Below are positions 10,998-41,110 of a stretch of DNA of 64,000 bases, piece by piece. Within the stretch, counting starts at the first letter, position 1. Each line of letters opens with the position of its first letter. The notes beneath the pieces are model-generated. The model ran no database searches. It was not told the origin of the DNA and saw only the letters and a program-made list of their open reading frames with translations. The translations under genes and the position numbers were made by a program. The stretch comes from Ridgeia piscesae (taxonomy: Eukaryota; Annelida; Polychaeta; Sabellida; Siboglinidae): the NCBI GenBank assembly GCA_025642075.2, contig JAODUO010000115.1, positions 397,501 to 461,500 of the forward strand, given 5' to 3'.

Positions 10998-13346
10998 ATG
11001 CCCAGAGCGGGACTTCTGCCTATGCCGAGAACATTTCTCCGCGAAGTCTATCAAACCGTCGTTGTCCGTCTGCAGGGACGAGCTCGTCCCGTAGCTGCAC
11101 CTGCGAAATTCCCCTTCGGCCCTGTCCGACGCCCAGCGGTTGTCCGGCACAGTCCGGTCGTGTCTGTGTCGATGGCGCCGGTGACCGCTGCGACAGTGAC
11201 CATTGCTATTGGTCTTACAACCGCTGGCGACGGCGTGCTTGGGCAGCCGGACATGCAGCTTGCCGTCTCCAGAAAACCTACCATCTGGTGGATGTCTGCG
11301 AGCTAGTGTGACGTCTCGTGGTTGCCGATCATACCGACGACGGTGGGCCGCGTGCGGGCTCACGTCCCTGGCCCTAACCTCATGTCGGTGTCTACTGCTC
11401 CGCGATTTGACGGCAGATGGTTCATCCCCGCGATCGCATCTGCTGTAGTCAGTCTTGCAAGCACCGGTGCCTGTACGTTGGGACGCCTGGGCACGAGGTC
11501 TGTCGTCTTCAAAACGCATGTCATGTGATGGTTGAACGTTGGCAGTGATGACGTACACCGATCGCTGACTGCTTCGACGTCGTCGAACCGGACTCATGCT
11601 CCTGGCGCGGGAGCGTTCATGTCCGGCCGAGCGTCTCCTCGCGCCGCGGTCACTGACCCTGCCACTGTCGCTCTTGCTCGTGTCTCCGAACAGGTGTCGG
11701 TACACCCGAGAGTACGGGTTTTCGTCTTCGTGGCCTGTACGATGTCGACTGCTGCTACGACCCTGGTCAAGTCTCCTCGCCGGTCGGCGCAATAGATCAG
11801 CGTTGACGGACGACATATATTTCAGGAGAGGATTTCCCCTGTACGACTTCGGGATTTCACCAGTGCTTGTTGAGTCGTCACCGCGGTACTGTCTGTCGTT
11901 GGATTCCTCCCCACTGGTGAATCTAGCTTTCGTCGGGAGTCGGTCTTTCGTCGGGAGTCGGTGGCGTTGAGGACTAGAGGAGCGCCGATGCCGTGTCGTG
12001 TGTATGGGCAGAGCGTGCTTTTCGAGTTGCTGCAGCAGGCCGGAGTAGGCCGTTGCGTCTTTGGAGCAGCCGAGTACACAACGGATGTGAAGCTCCGTGT
12101 TGTCTTTGTCGTTGTCGTTGTCATTGTCGTTGTCGTTGTAAGACACATCGTCATTGCGTATGTCGTTGCCGCTGCTCCGGTGTCCGTGCGAGCGTCGTCC
12201 GTTTGCTTTCCTACACCTGTCGCACGACCGCGATTTCAATCGTTCGTCGGCGCTCTCTTCGTCGTCCCGCGAGGAACCCGATGACGTCAAATGGTCGTAA
12301 TGCCGCGAACGATGGGCACTGTCCGTCCGGTGTCCACGTTTAGTCAGGGCGCCAATAAACTCCGGCTGCGTTCGTATGTTGATTAGTCTCCAGCATCTGT
12401 CACATAGCAACGACTTCATTCGGTCGTCGAAAATTTCATCGTAGCCATGGGATAACATTCCGTCGTAACCCGACGATCGAAATGCCCTGTTGTTCGGGAG
12501 TCTGTATCTAGTATCACCGGCAAACCTTGGCGGAGGAGATAACATAATGTCCGGAGTCCCACATATGTCACACATCAATGCCCTCGGTCGTTCGCCGCAG
12601 TGTACGACGTCGTCCCTGAAGGGGAATGCTGACCGTATTCGGTCGTAACCCGACGAATGAACAGCATCGATGTTCCGATATTCACGTCTAATCTGGTCGC
12701 TGACATACGCAGGGTTCGGTCGCTCGTCGTAGCGTGGTTTGTAGTCACACGGCAACGAAGTCGGTCTTTCGTAGTAGAGTTCGTTACCGTATTTGACGGC
12801 TGGCGACGTCGTCGTTCGGTCGTAAGCCGGCGGACGGAAGGCCTCGATGTTCGGATGACCGCATCTAGTCTGATCGACTACATACTCCGGTTTCGGTTGT
12901 TCATTAAAGCGTTCTTTGTCGTCCTTGTACGGTACAGATGGTCTCACTTGGTCGCCGTAACCTGACGAACGAATGATCTCGTTATTTTGGCATCCTTGCG
13001 TCATCTGATCACCGACAGACACCGGTTTCGATTGTTTGTCGTAGTCTTCTTTGTCCTCTTTGGTGACCACTGATGACGTCATTCTGTCATGACCTGACGA
13101 ACGAAGTGTGTGTCCATGTCTAGCCTGTTCGGCAGACTTCGGCTGCGATCGTGCGTTGTTAGATTTTCCATCTCTGTCACATGACAATGTTTTCGGCGGC
13201 CCATGACGGCGGCCTTCGTCGTCATCGGAAGATGATGACACCGGTAGCCGTTCGTAGGGCAGCGTTCGTGCGACAGAGGTATCGGCCAACCCATTGGCGT
13301 CAGTCGCCAAGATCTCGGTAGACGAGCCGCGAAAGATATCCGCCCG
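10998..13346 (-). CDS. Gene B exon 2: large Ser/Arg/Asp-rich repeat exon
   Basis: 783 codons from acceptor ttttctttcag (13347 upward) to a strong donor GGGCAT|gtaagt at 10998, phase 0 at both ends. The open frame runs 30 codons past the donor to a stop at 10908, but the gtaagt site is preferred. The first half (about 12140-13256) has seven degenerate repeats of about 45-70 residues, running YDERPK, a CDRC or CDIC pair, a Pro/Arg stretch, R-SSGYDR and DDEE. Then come (ND)n, HIRCVLGCSK and a basic Ser/Arg-rich C-terminal half with RSSSPQRHR and RRRSSQRS. No family is recognised. RS dipeptides recall nuclear splicing-type proteins and the Cys pairs could bind metal, but both are guesses. Confidence 0.72.
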
Positions 13347-13696
13347 CTGAAAGAAAATTTAAATTGATGAGGTGTAATCTATCGCATCCATGTAAGTAAT
13401 GTTTGCGTGAAACCATCATTTGGTTACACCAAGCATGTGTACAATACAATGCAGGTACTAAATTGCCAGTACTGGAAGATTTAATTTTCATGGTCATGTC
13501 CCAAGTCACATGTTATTGCGCATAGGTAATTTTTATTTGATGTATTCTTAACTGCTGTTGTTATCTCGCTTACTCTATAACATGTGGATCTGCGACACAA
13601 CTAGTCACATTTACAAATAAATGTTTTAACCACACTTCAACTGTCGTTGGTCTGCTCTGATCATGGTTGGTGTCGGGCTGTATTTCTTTGCATGTA

Positions 13697-13697
<1 letters not shown>

Positions 13698-13734
<37 letters not shown>

Positions 13735-13760
13735 TATATATATCGTATATATATATATAC

Positions 13761-13800
<40 letters not shown>

Positions 13801-13926
13801 TATATATATATATATTATATCGAAATATATATAGCATTTCAATTCCATATATATATATTATATCGAAATATATATATATATATATATATCGTATATGTAT
13901 ATATATATCGTATATATATATATATT
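13698..13926. repeat. (TA)n microsatellite with cgtata variants
   Basis: About 230 bp of TA repeats with regularly spaced tatcgtata interruptions in gene B intron 1. Confidence 0.93.
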
Positions 13927-14215
13927 TACTAGCTTAAAACAATTATTTTTAAATAGATAATGTATCATTTTAACAGACGTCTGAGATATATATTTTATTT
14001 ATTAGATCAAAATAATATATTTTATTATAGGCACTACGTGACTAAACGCCAGAACACTTTCCTACTTAACACGAAATATAATTGTGTGTGTGTGTGTGTG
14101 GTGTGTGTGGTGTGTGCGTGTGCGTGTGCGTGTGCGTGTGCGTGTGTGTGTGTGTGTTAGACGTCCGTTAAAATGATACATTATCTATTTATAAATAAAT
14201 TTTAAGCTAGTAAAT
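13926..14215. repeat. Inverted repeat made of LINE 3' UTR sequence
   Basis: Arm 13926-13985 (actagcttaaaa ... atgtatcattttaac) is the reverse complement of 14155-14212, with a spacer of about 170 bp containing a (TG)n run at 14082-14158. The right arm belongs to the 3' untranslated part of the LINE at 14160-15660, so the left arm is an inverted copy of it. Confidence 0.7.
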
Positions 14216-15660
14216 AAATAAATCTAAAATGCCCTTTAAAATGATAAATTACCTATTTACAATTTATTATGGTAAGCAAATAAATAAATAAATGTCATTT
14301 AAAATTACAAATTATAATTAAAATTGAATTATATTTAAAATTGAATGCGTCCAAATTAAATTCAAAATTGGGTAAAAATTATATTAAAATTATTATCTAA
14401 TTATGTTAAGCTAAGATTTTACAATAAAAGAAGATTTGGTGTTTGCTTCTAAGACGTTTGCCTGACGTTAATTCGGACAGATGATGAGCGGAGTGAGTTT
14501 GGTCTGAGATTATGTTACCAGCTCTTTTCTTGGATCTCTCGTTGTATATAGCTGTTAGAGGGGTGAGTTCACTGCCGATAATTGTGGAAGCTGTTTTCGC
14601 CACTCTGTCAAGCCTGCTCCTCTGGCGCTGGCTGAACCCGCCGAACCATACACATTGAGAATGTAAGAATACTCTCAATAGCAGAACGATAGAACTGAAC
14701 AAGAATTTCTCTCCTCAGCCCGAACTTCTTTAGTTGGCGCAGGAAGTACAACCTTTGTTGGGCTTTTTTCACGAGTGAATCTGTGTTATTTTTCCATCCG
14801 AAGTCACTAGATATTATCGTGCCCAGAAATAAAAAAGAGTCCACCCTTTTCTTCTTCCTAATATCAACGATCTCCCGAGTTTTGGACGCATTCAATTGAA
14901 GGTTGTTATTGTCACACCACGACACCAGCCTGTTCACTTCATGGCGGTATTCGGACTCGTCTGAGTTCGTCACCAGCCCTTCTAATGTGATGTCACCTGC
15001 AAACTTGTACAAGTTTTAGGGAGGAGAGTTGGGAAACACAATCATTTGTCAATAAGGAGTATAGAAGCGGGGAAAAGAGGAGATACAATGTTGAAGATAA
15101 TAGTGCTGAAGACAATGCCGTTAATTTCAACAACCTTTGATTGGTGTAGGAGAAAGTAGAGAAGCCAATAACATATTGATGCATCTAGTGACAATAGATT
15201 AAACTTGTCAAATAGTTTCTGAGGGATGACCGTGTTGAACGCGGAACTGTAATCTACGAACATGATGCGTGCATATATGTTCGGAGACTCCAAGTGCTGC
15301 ATCACAAAGTGCAGGGCCAAGGCACCAGCATCATCAGTGCATCGGTTGTCCCTGTAGGCGAACTGGAGTGGATCCATACTGAAGTTTGTGACAGACTTCA
15401 AATACGTAAGGACCAGTCGCTCCAACACTTTGATCACCACTGACGTCAGAGCCACGGGGCGGAAGTTGTACAGGGCGGAAGTCGTACAGCGCTGTCACTT
15501 TGGGCTTCTTCGGGACAAAAATTATGGATTATGGTCGCTGCCTTAACACAGACAGGAACAGTGTGTTGATGGAGAGAGGCATTGAATAGGTCCATGAATA
15601 CAGGTGCTAATTCATTAGCGCAGTGTTTCAATGTGGATGTGGAAACGTTATCAGGGCTTC
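14160..15660 (-). mobile_element. 5'-truncated LINE, Rex1/CR1-like reverse transcriptase
   Basis: Reading the minus strand from 15655 down, broken frames give LAPVFMDLFNASL, then RT sequence VALTSVVIKVLERLVL, QFAYRDNRCTDDA, MFVDYSSAFNTVIP (15455-15042), then KFAGDITLEGLV (the YADD-like block altered), LVSWCDNNNLQLNASKTRE, FLFLGTIISSD, KKAQQRLYFLRQLKKFGL and a C-terminus with SKKRAGNII. This order is typical of Rex1/CR1-clade LINEs. Frameshifts near 15460, 15040 and 14650 kill it. An AT-rich 3' untranslated region with TAAA-like tails follows at 14160-14405. It lies in gene B intron 1, same strand as the gene. Confidence 0.85.
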
Positions 15661-15719
15661 CTGCTGCTCTGCTGCTTGAATAGCTTTCTCACATCGTGCC
15701 TCGCACATTGAAGCAATTC

Positions 15720-15742
15720 CACACGCACGCACGCACACACGC

Positions 15743-15782
<40 letters not shown>

Positions 15783-15784
15783 AT

Positions 15785-15843
<59 letters not shown>
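15720..15843. repeat. (AC)n-(AT)n compound microsatellite
   Basis: AC repeats then TA repeats at 15720-15843 in gene B intron 1, with a second (TA)n run at 15992-16026. Confidence 0.93.
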
Positions 15844-15846
<3 letters not shown>

Positions 15847-15991
15847 ATGCAAAGAACTACAAACCGACACCAACCACGATCGTGACGGACTCATCAGAGC
15901 AGGCCAACGACAGTCGAAGTGTACATGGTTAAAGCATAACATGCAGACGTTTTGTTCGTGGTTTTCAGCTGTAGATCCAGTTTGATACACT

Positions 15992-16031
<40 letters not shown>

Positions 16032-16089
16032 AGATGGACACATAATTAAAACCATCCCAACCATTCATATACTGTAAATGCCTGTCTAC

Positions 16090-16446
16090 CTTGAGGGCAT
16101 ATTCCAAGGAGCTGAGCGCGCGGTTAGTCGCCCCGTCTGGTGGCCGCACGTCGGAGAAGACCTGCAAAAGGGTGCCGTCGACTTGGTCGTCGCCATGTGA
16201 AATTGTTTCCTGCGATTTCCGCCCTATGTACAAGCGGTATTGGTGGGGACGACATGTAGGCAGATCCGACAAAGAAAAGCGTTGTTTGTCGGTCGTGTAC
16301 GTCGGCAGACGTTTTGGTTGCTTCGAGGCTCGTTTCCCGCAGACGCGTCTCTCGTAGTAGTCGCTGTCTGTGCTCGTGGCGTGGGACGATTTGGCAGACC
16401 GGCAATTGAACTGAGAAGACGGGAAGCTAAGTAAGGATGAAGTCAT
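16090..16446 (-). CDS. Gene B exon 1: first coding exon of the right paralogue
   Basis: 119 codons from ATG at 16446 to donor AAG|gtagac at 16090, phase 0, which joins exon 2 at 13346 in frame. It aligns with gene A exon 1 at STDSD, ERRV/KRRV, QYRLYIGR and LSSLEYALK, and the donor falls after the same Lys codon. Without splicing the frame runs on only into (TA)n and (AC)n microsatellite, which confirms that the exon ends at the donor. Unknown function. The N-terminal 20 residues are not conserved with gene A, so the exact start is less certain. Confidence 0.68.
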
Positions 16447-16449
16447 CTC

Positions 16450-17215
16450 TTCGTGGATGGTAGCCTACTGCCCCCTCCTGGCCGTCTGACACACCTCTTC
16501 ACTCGCCTGTACGACACAACGGTCAGTTGACATTGAATGTATCAAAGTATGGCTAGTTATAACACAACTGAACAATCCCAATATTGTACTATCTATTGTC
16601 AGTTAACTTACGTCCAGTTGTATATCGAAATAAATTCAAATTGGCTACTGTTACGTATCGTACTTTTTCTACTCAACAACCGACAACATTCTCTGATACC
16701 CACACGACCTTAGATCATTTCCAAACAACTTTTTATTCCTAAAGCTAAAGTTAATATTGCCAAATATACTTTCTATGTAGCTGCACCAACAATCTGAACT
16801 TAATCAATTCCTTATTACAATTAAATCTACTGAAACTTTCGTAATATTTTTTTTTGAAATTGCATTTCCACCATAAAAGGTTCAGGCGGTACCATGCTCC
16901 AATGACACCTCTTGCCCGTTTCCGTTTATGATTACGCCAAACGATTTAGTTTGTTACTGACAAATACAAAGGACAGAACTATGTGGAGTCATTTGAACGA
17001 CTAAACTCATTTCAGAATAATTTGGTCCAACATTTTAACAATTAAGTCAGACGACCCACCATGCGCATTGGCGTGATGTGTCCCTAGGACATTTTGCCAG
17101 TTACAGATACAGATGATCCTCAACCCAATAAAACGTTTCACCAGAAGACGTGAACCTCTACAAATAAAACCTTGGGCAACTCAGTGTTTTACTCTACAGT
17201 TCTCCAGTTCACTCA
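16450..17215. other. Upstream flank of gene B, no gene seen
   Basis: No open frame, repeat or RNA gene that I can support. Likely 5' untranslated region and proximal regulatory DNA of gene B. Confidence 0.4.
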
Positions 17216-17264
17216 ACTGTATGAATGAGTACATGACTACCGTGAACGAAGTCTTCTCTCATAA

Positions 17265-17400
17265 ATTGTAGCGTGGTTGGATGCTTCCCAGATACCAGAT
17301 GGTGTTCTATTGAACAGGTCTGCCAAGGAATAAAGTGTAAAGCACTTTGAGCAATCCTGAGGATTTCATACAGCGCTATATAAAAACTTACCTTTTGTGG
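17265..17400 (+). mobile_element. SINE 3' half
   Basis: ggatgcttcccaga, agatggtgtt, aaagcactttgagca, gctatata and aacttaccttt occur in the same order as in the copies at 47070-47215 and 62345-62455. The copy lacks a clear tRNA-like head. Confidence 0.7.
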
Positions 17401-17619
17401 TCACAATAGTTGAATAGGCCTAGGGCCAGGCCATGCATTGCAATGCAGAGTAGGCCCTTTTCTACATGAGTATTTTAATATCTATCAGAAAACAGGTTTA
17501 CAGTTCTGATGCTTACCTAATTGTACCTGACAAGGCCGGGTGACAGGTTGTGTCATACCACCATCAGAGGGTAGACAGTAGCTCCCCACCCCCCTAAAAG
17601 CCACACAATTAACAATGTG

Positions 17620-17900
17620 GAATTCGCGGCGTCCGTTTACTGTTGGGGAACCGGAAGTAGACAATGTGCAACAATATTAGCCCGCTTGCCGCTAGGGGTT
17701 AATTTTATGCCGACAGATTGCGTCAACGTTTGGGTTCATTCCATAAAAATGGGAAAACATTTGCATTTATCTAATACTATTTATATTATTATATGTTTAT
17801 GATAAGAACATATGCATCAGCGGCTACACAATCTTTAGGAATAATTACTTTTTACGTTGTTACTACCGGACCGCCTTGACGTCACTATAGCGCAACGTAA
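17620..17900. promoter_or_regulatory. Duplicated upstream block of gene B
   Basis: Counterpart of 2830-3170: ccgtttact, aaccggaagtagac, gcaacaatatta, cttgccgctagggg, then acgttgttacta and gacgtca. It is 1.2-1.5 kb upstream of the gene B start, mirroring the spacing in gene A. Possible promoter or non-coding exon 1, or an unrelated dispersed repeat. Confidence 0.4.
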
Positions 17901-18161
17901 AGATTGCATCAATGTTCAAGTAGTATCTTTGGGTACAAATAATTATTGAAATCGTTACATGTCTGGTTATGCTAAACACATGAACAGCTAACATTAAAAA
18001 AAATTAAGGTATTATCCACACAAACAGGGGTCAACGGTTTAAGCAAACCAGCTAAAAACAGCGGCGTGTTATGCATGTTTTTTTCTTCATATTTCTAACC
18101 TCGAGAAGAAACGTCAATGAATGTCCATGACTTGACAGTGTAGTTGTTTTACAATGTTCTA

Positions 18162-18165
<4 letters not shown>

Positions 18166-18201
<36 letters not shown>
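18166..18201. repeat. (AT)n microsatellite
   Basis: Short TA dinucleotide run. The surrounding 17900-18440 is AT-rich and holds nothing else recognised. Confidence 0.9.
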
Positions 18202-18205
<4 letters not shown>

Positions 18206-18449
18206 TTAAATGTAATTATAAATTAATTTATATGACTTATACTACATACGTGTAATAACATATTAATTTAAACTAAAGCAGAATATAGAGGGTCTATATA
18301 CATAAATAATTGTAATTTTAAAAGGTTAAAGTTCTCACGAAAGCACTATTCTCTCATAAGAGTTATTATTACACGTACCTGGCTCACCCAAAACCTTGGC
18401 TTATTTGGGTTAATTAATGCAACTTTAGTTGGTTATACCTGCTACCAAA

Positions 18450-18605
18450 CTATGTTGAGAGTGCTGGCTTAGTGGCTACAACATTTCACATTCGCGATTA
18501 CTGGTTCGGAGCCCTGGGAAAGTTCGTTCACACCATGTTGGTCCAATTCATTCAGCTGTGGGAATGACTACTGGTATATCTGACTACAGACAATCGTGGG
18601 TATTT
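18450..18605 (+). mobile_element. SINE head with tRNA-like A and B boxes
   Basis: ggcttagtggctacaac resembles an A box and ggttcggagccc, about 30 bases later, a B box. The body (ccatgttggtccaattcattc, gtgggaatga) resembles the central part of the copy at 46925-47215. No 3' tail is visible, so the copy is partial. Confidence 0.5.
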
Positions 18606-19365
18606 CTGTACAGCAAGTATTTGCGCACTAACTGCAGCGTTGCTGAAATCATCCCGGAGAAGTGAAAATGATGTTGTGTAAACGTGTCTGCAGAAAGGAT
18701 ATGTAAAGCGATGACAGCTCTCCCTCTACACGGCGGGTAGAAAACTCGTGAGGCAAATAACAACACATTTCTGGAAAACTGAAAATGGGGAGATGAAAAT
18801 TACAGCAAACCGAGACACGTGTGTTACACCCGATAATGTAACAATCGCCTGTTATTGTAATAACTGCCTGATAATGTAATAAAAACGCCTGATAATGTGA
18901 TAACTGCCTGGTAATGTAATAACATCGCCTGATAATATAATAAACTTGCTGCCTGATAATGTAATGATTTTCGCCTGATAATGTAATAACTTTCGCCTGA
19001 TAATTTAATAACGTACATATTTCACGTAGGACTTAGTCGGTTTCGTGGATTTCATGTTAATTTCTTGCACTTAGTCCAATTCGTCTATTTCGTCTACTTC
19101 ATGATACTGCAACTTTTGCTAGTGGGATCTGTTTAGATAATATGCTGGTTCCGAATCTGAATTCAGACATGTCCCAGCAGGTCAGAATTTTGCGTTATAC
19201 ATTCTCGCACCATGTGTTATGCATTCTCGCAACAATTACGAATGACGGGTTTCTTTTCCAAGATATAATATATCAGGGCATCTAATACCGCAGGCGTGGG
19301 GTTTGCTTGATGAATCCCAGTGTGAAAGCCAGATGACAAAATGGTTTATTAAGGACTGTTCATAA

Positions 19366-19372
19366 ACACACA

Positions 19373-19420
<48 letters not shown>

Positions 19421-19470
19421 CACATATACATACATACATACATACATACATACATACATACATACGTACA
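19366..19470. repeat. (ACGC)n-(AC)n-(ACAT)n microsatellite
   Basis: Three consecutive simple repeat types inside the foldback element. Confidence 0.92.
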
Positions 19471-20029
19471 TACATTTGCATATATCGACTGATATTGTGC
19501 ATGTGATCTAGTGGGCCCACGTGGATGGTTCGTAGATGTAAACTTTATCAAGGTGATAAGGAACAAGCTAGCAGCAGCACAAACAAAGACGAAAAGACAT
19601 ATGTTGAACATAGCATACCCTGGGTAATAGAAATGACAAAGGTCGTAAACGAGATATCTTGCACTTGGTCCATTTTTTCTATTTCGTCTGTTTCGCATTT
19701 CTGCAAATTTTGCTAATGGGATAAACGTACCGTTTTAGATTAAACCGAGTGTGATGATTCATAATATGATGATCGATTTGTTCCAGCTGGTCAGGATTTC
19801 GTGTTACACATATGATCTAATTTTATATACATGTATGTATGTGTATATAATTATATATATATATATATATTATTATATAATGTCTATGTATATATGAATA
19901 TGTGTATATATAGTGTATATGTTTATGTATACATACATACATAATATATACATACGTACATACGTATAATATATGTATTGTACGTCTGTATATATGTATA
20001 TATTATGTATGTATGCATACATATATGTA

Positions 20030-20450
20030 TGTACACGTATACATGTACATATATATATATATTATATGTTACATGTTATGTGTTACATGTAACGTGTTAC
20101 GTGTTACGCATTACATGGCTCGTGTTACATGTTATGTGATATATATTTCGATTACATGTCACGTGTTACATGTAACGTGTTATGCGTTATACGTTATACA
20201 TTACATGTTACGTGTGACTTGTTACATGTTTTGCGTTATATATTTCATGTTACGTGTTACAAACGTTACGTGTTACACGTTACACCTGTTACGTGATATA
20301 TACTCTATGATATGTTACGTGTTACATGTAATATGTTACCTGTTACATAGTATATGTTATCTATTACATGTTACATGTATCACGTTACGTGTTACATTTT
20401 ATCTGTTACATGATGTGTTATATGTTACATATTACACGTTACGCATTGAT
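20030..20450. repeat. Degenerate ACATGTTACGTG-type tandem tract
   Basis: About 420 bp of variants of acatgttacgtgttac, rich in the palindromes ACATGT and CACGTG/ACGTGT. The 156-codon plus-strand frame across it comes only from the repeat. Confidence 0.8.
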
Positions 20451-20634
20451 ATGGCACAAGCAAGACACAGCTACATTAAATAAATAGGCAGTCCGACCAC
20501 AATGCAAACATATATTTTGCAATACATTCCATTATTACATGTTATATCTATTTGCGCGATCTGCTGCCGACTAGTACGGCTTTTCAACGCCTCGCCGGCC
20601 TTCCTCTCGGTTGCTCTTCAGATTGCTAAACGTA

Positions 20635-20678
<44 letters not shown>

Positions 20679-21506
20679 TATATATATATATGTGTGTGTG
20701 TATTTGCATCTTGAGCACATCATGCGAGAATTGCCAGACACGAAACTGTCGACAAACTCCGTAATAAAACCTATGTAAAACATTACTTAATAAACCATTT
20801 CTTCATCTGGATTTCATACTAGGATTGAACCAGCAGACCACACGCCTGTGGGCATTCGATACCCTAACATTATAGCATTGAAAGGAAACGATACCAGGAT
20901 TTGCGCCGACAAGTTCGTTATCAATGAAGTCCACAGACGTAAAGTAGAATATTACACCAACCCGCCATTCATAAATGGTATGATAATGCGTAACTCAAAC
21001 ACCTGACGTGGGACAAATGTGACTTCAGATTTGGAACCAGCATATTGGATATAATCTAAAATAAAAGCACTAGCAAAGTTTCAATATTGCGAAACAGACG
21101 AAAAATTTAATAGACAAAATGGACTAAGTGCAAGAAACCAACATGAAATCCACGAAAACAACTAAGTCCTACGTGAAATGTGTACGTTATTACATTATCA
21201 GGCGAAAATTATTACATTATCAGGCAGCAAGTTTATTACATTATTGGGTGATTTTATTACATTATCAGGCAATTATTACATTAACAGGCGATTATTACAT
21301 TATCGGTTGTAACACACGTTTATGAGAGTGATCGTGAACGCCGACTGGTGCTTGTACGTGCGCACAAAAAGTACTCAACACATTTTCGTCAAAACACGTA
21401 CAGGTTATGCTTCATATCGACTGGCAAGATGTGTTATGCTTCATATCTACTAGCAAGATGTGTTGATGTATTTTATTTCGTAGCATAACAAGCATTAGGT
21501 ACGAGT

Positions 21507-21523
21507 TTTATTTTAGTTTTATT
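21507..21523 (-). terminator. Candidate MLH3 poly(A) signals
   Basis: Two AATAAA hexamers on the minus strand (21512-21507 and 21523-21518), about 365-380 bases beyond the MLH3 stop codon and past the (AC)n run. They are the nearest canonical signals downstream. Confidence 0.4.
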
Positions 21524-21594
21524 GGATTGCTGTTTTGCCAAAGAAGACGACAATTGAATGCCAGGTATCAAGCTGGATTGTTGTATAAACAAAT

Positions 21595-21782
<188 letters not shown>

Positions 21783-21886
21783 ATATATAACAGGGGAGAA
21801 TCGTATATCATACGTAACTGCTGTTCAGACCGAATTTTATGAACACGATATAATAGCTGCATTGCATCAAAACGTAAACATAATGT

Positions 21887-40857
<18,971 letters not shown>

Positions 40858-41110
40858 GCTAGAACATAAAGCCCACCAAGTACTTAAGTATGAAACATCT
40901 GTCAACGTAATATATGGATACAGGATACTTGGAGTGACTATCGGACCGGGGAGTAGCTTTGCTGTTGTCACAGTATAATAATTGGTTTATAAAACAGGAA
41001 TATTATTGCAAATATTTAATGACTACTGGGATAGTATTGTGATAGTATCATGGAACAGCCATACAATATAAAGGTTGGCATAAGTTATTTTTTATTAATA
41101 ATTATCAATC
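40858..41110. other. MLH3 5' intron, proximal
   Basis: Intron between MLH3 coding exon 1 and the LINE fragment. No exon is recognised. Confidence 0.4.

Larger units (their letters stand above)
18816..21330. mobile_element. Foldback DNA element with long inverted arms
   Basis: The left arm (18816-19190) and the reverse complement of the right arm (21000-21330) match for about 350 bases. Each outer end reads near acgtgtgttaca. Next comes a subterminal tandem array of about eight units of cgcctgataatgtaataa, then unique arm sequence (cacgtaggactta, tttcgtggatttcatgtt, atatgctggttcc). A third partial copy of the arm lies inside at about 19640-19805. No transposase frame is seen, so the element is non-autonomous. 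The interior holds an AC/ACAT microsatellite, an ACATGTTACGTG-rich tract and a possible minus-strand tRNA-like head near 20815-20880 (ggttcaatcc). No target-site duplication could be settled by eye. Confidence 0.72.

Noticed and set aside
18470..18520. tRNA gene
   Set aside because: A and B box-like strings are present, but a cloverleaf does not form and the sequence continues into a SINE body.
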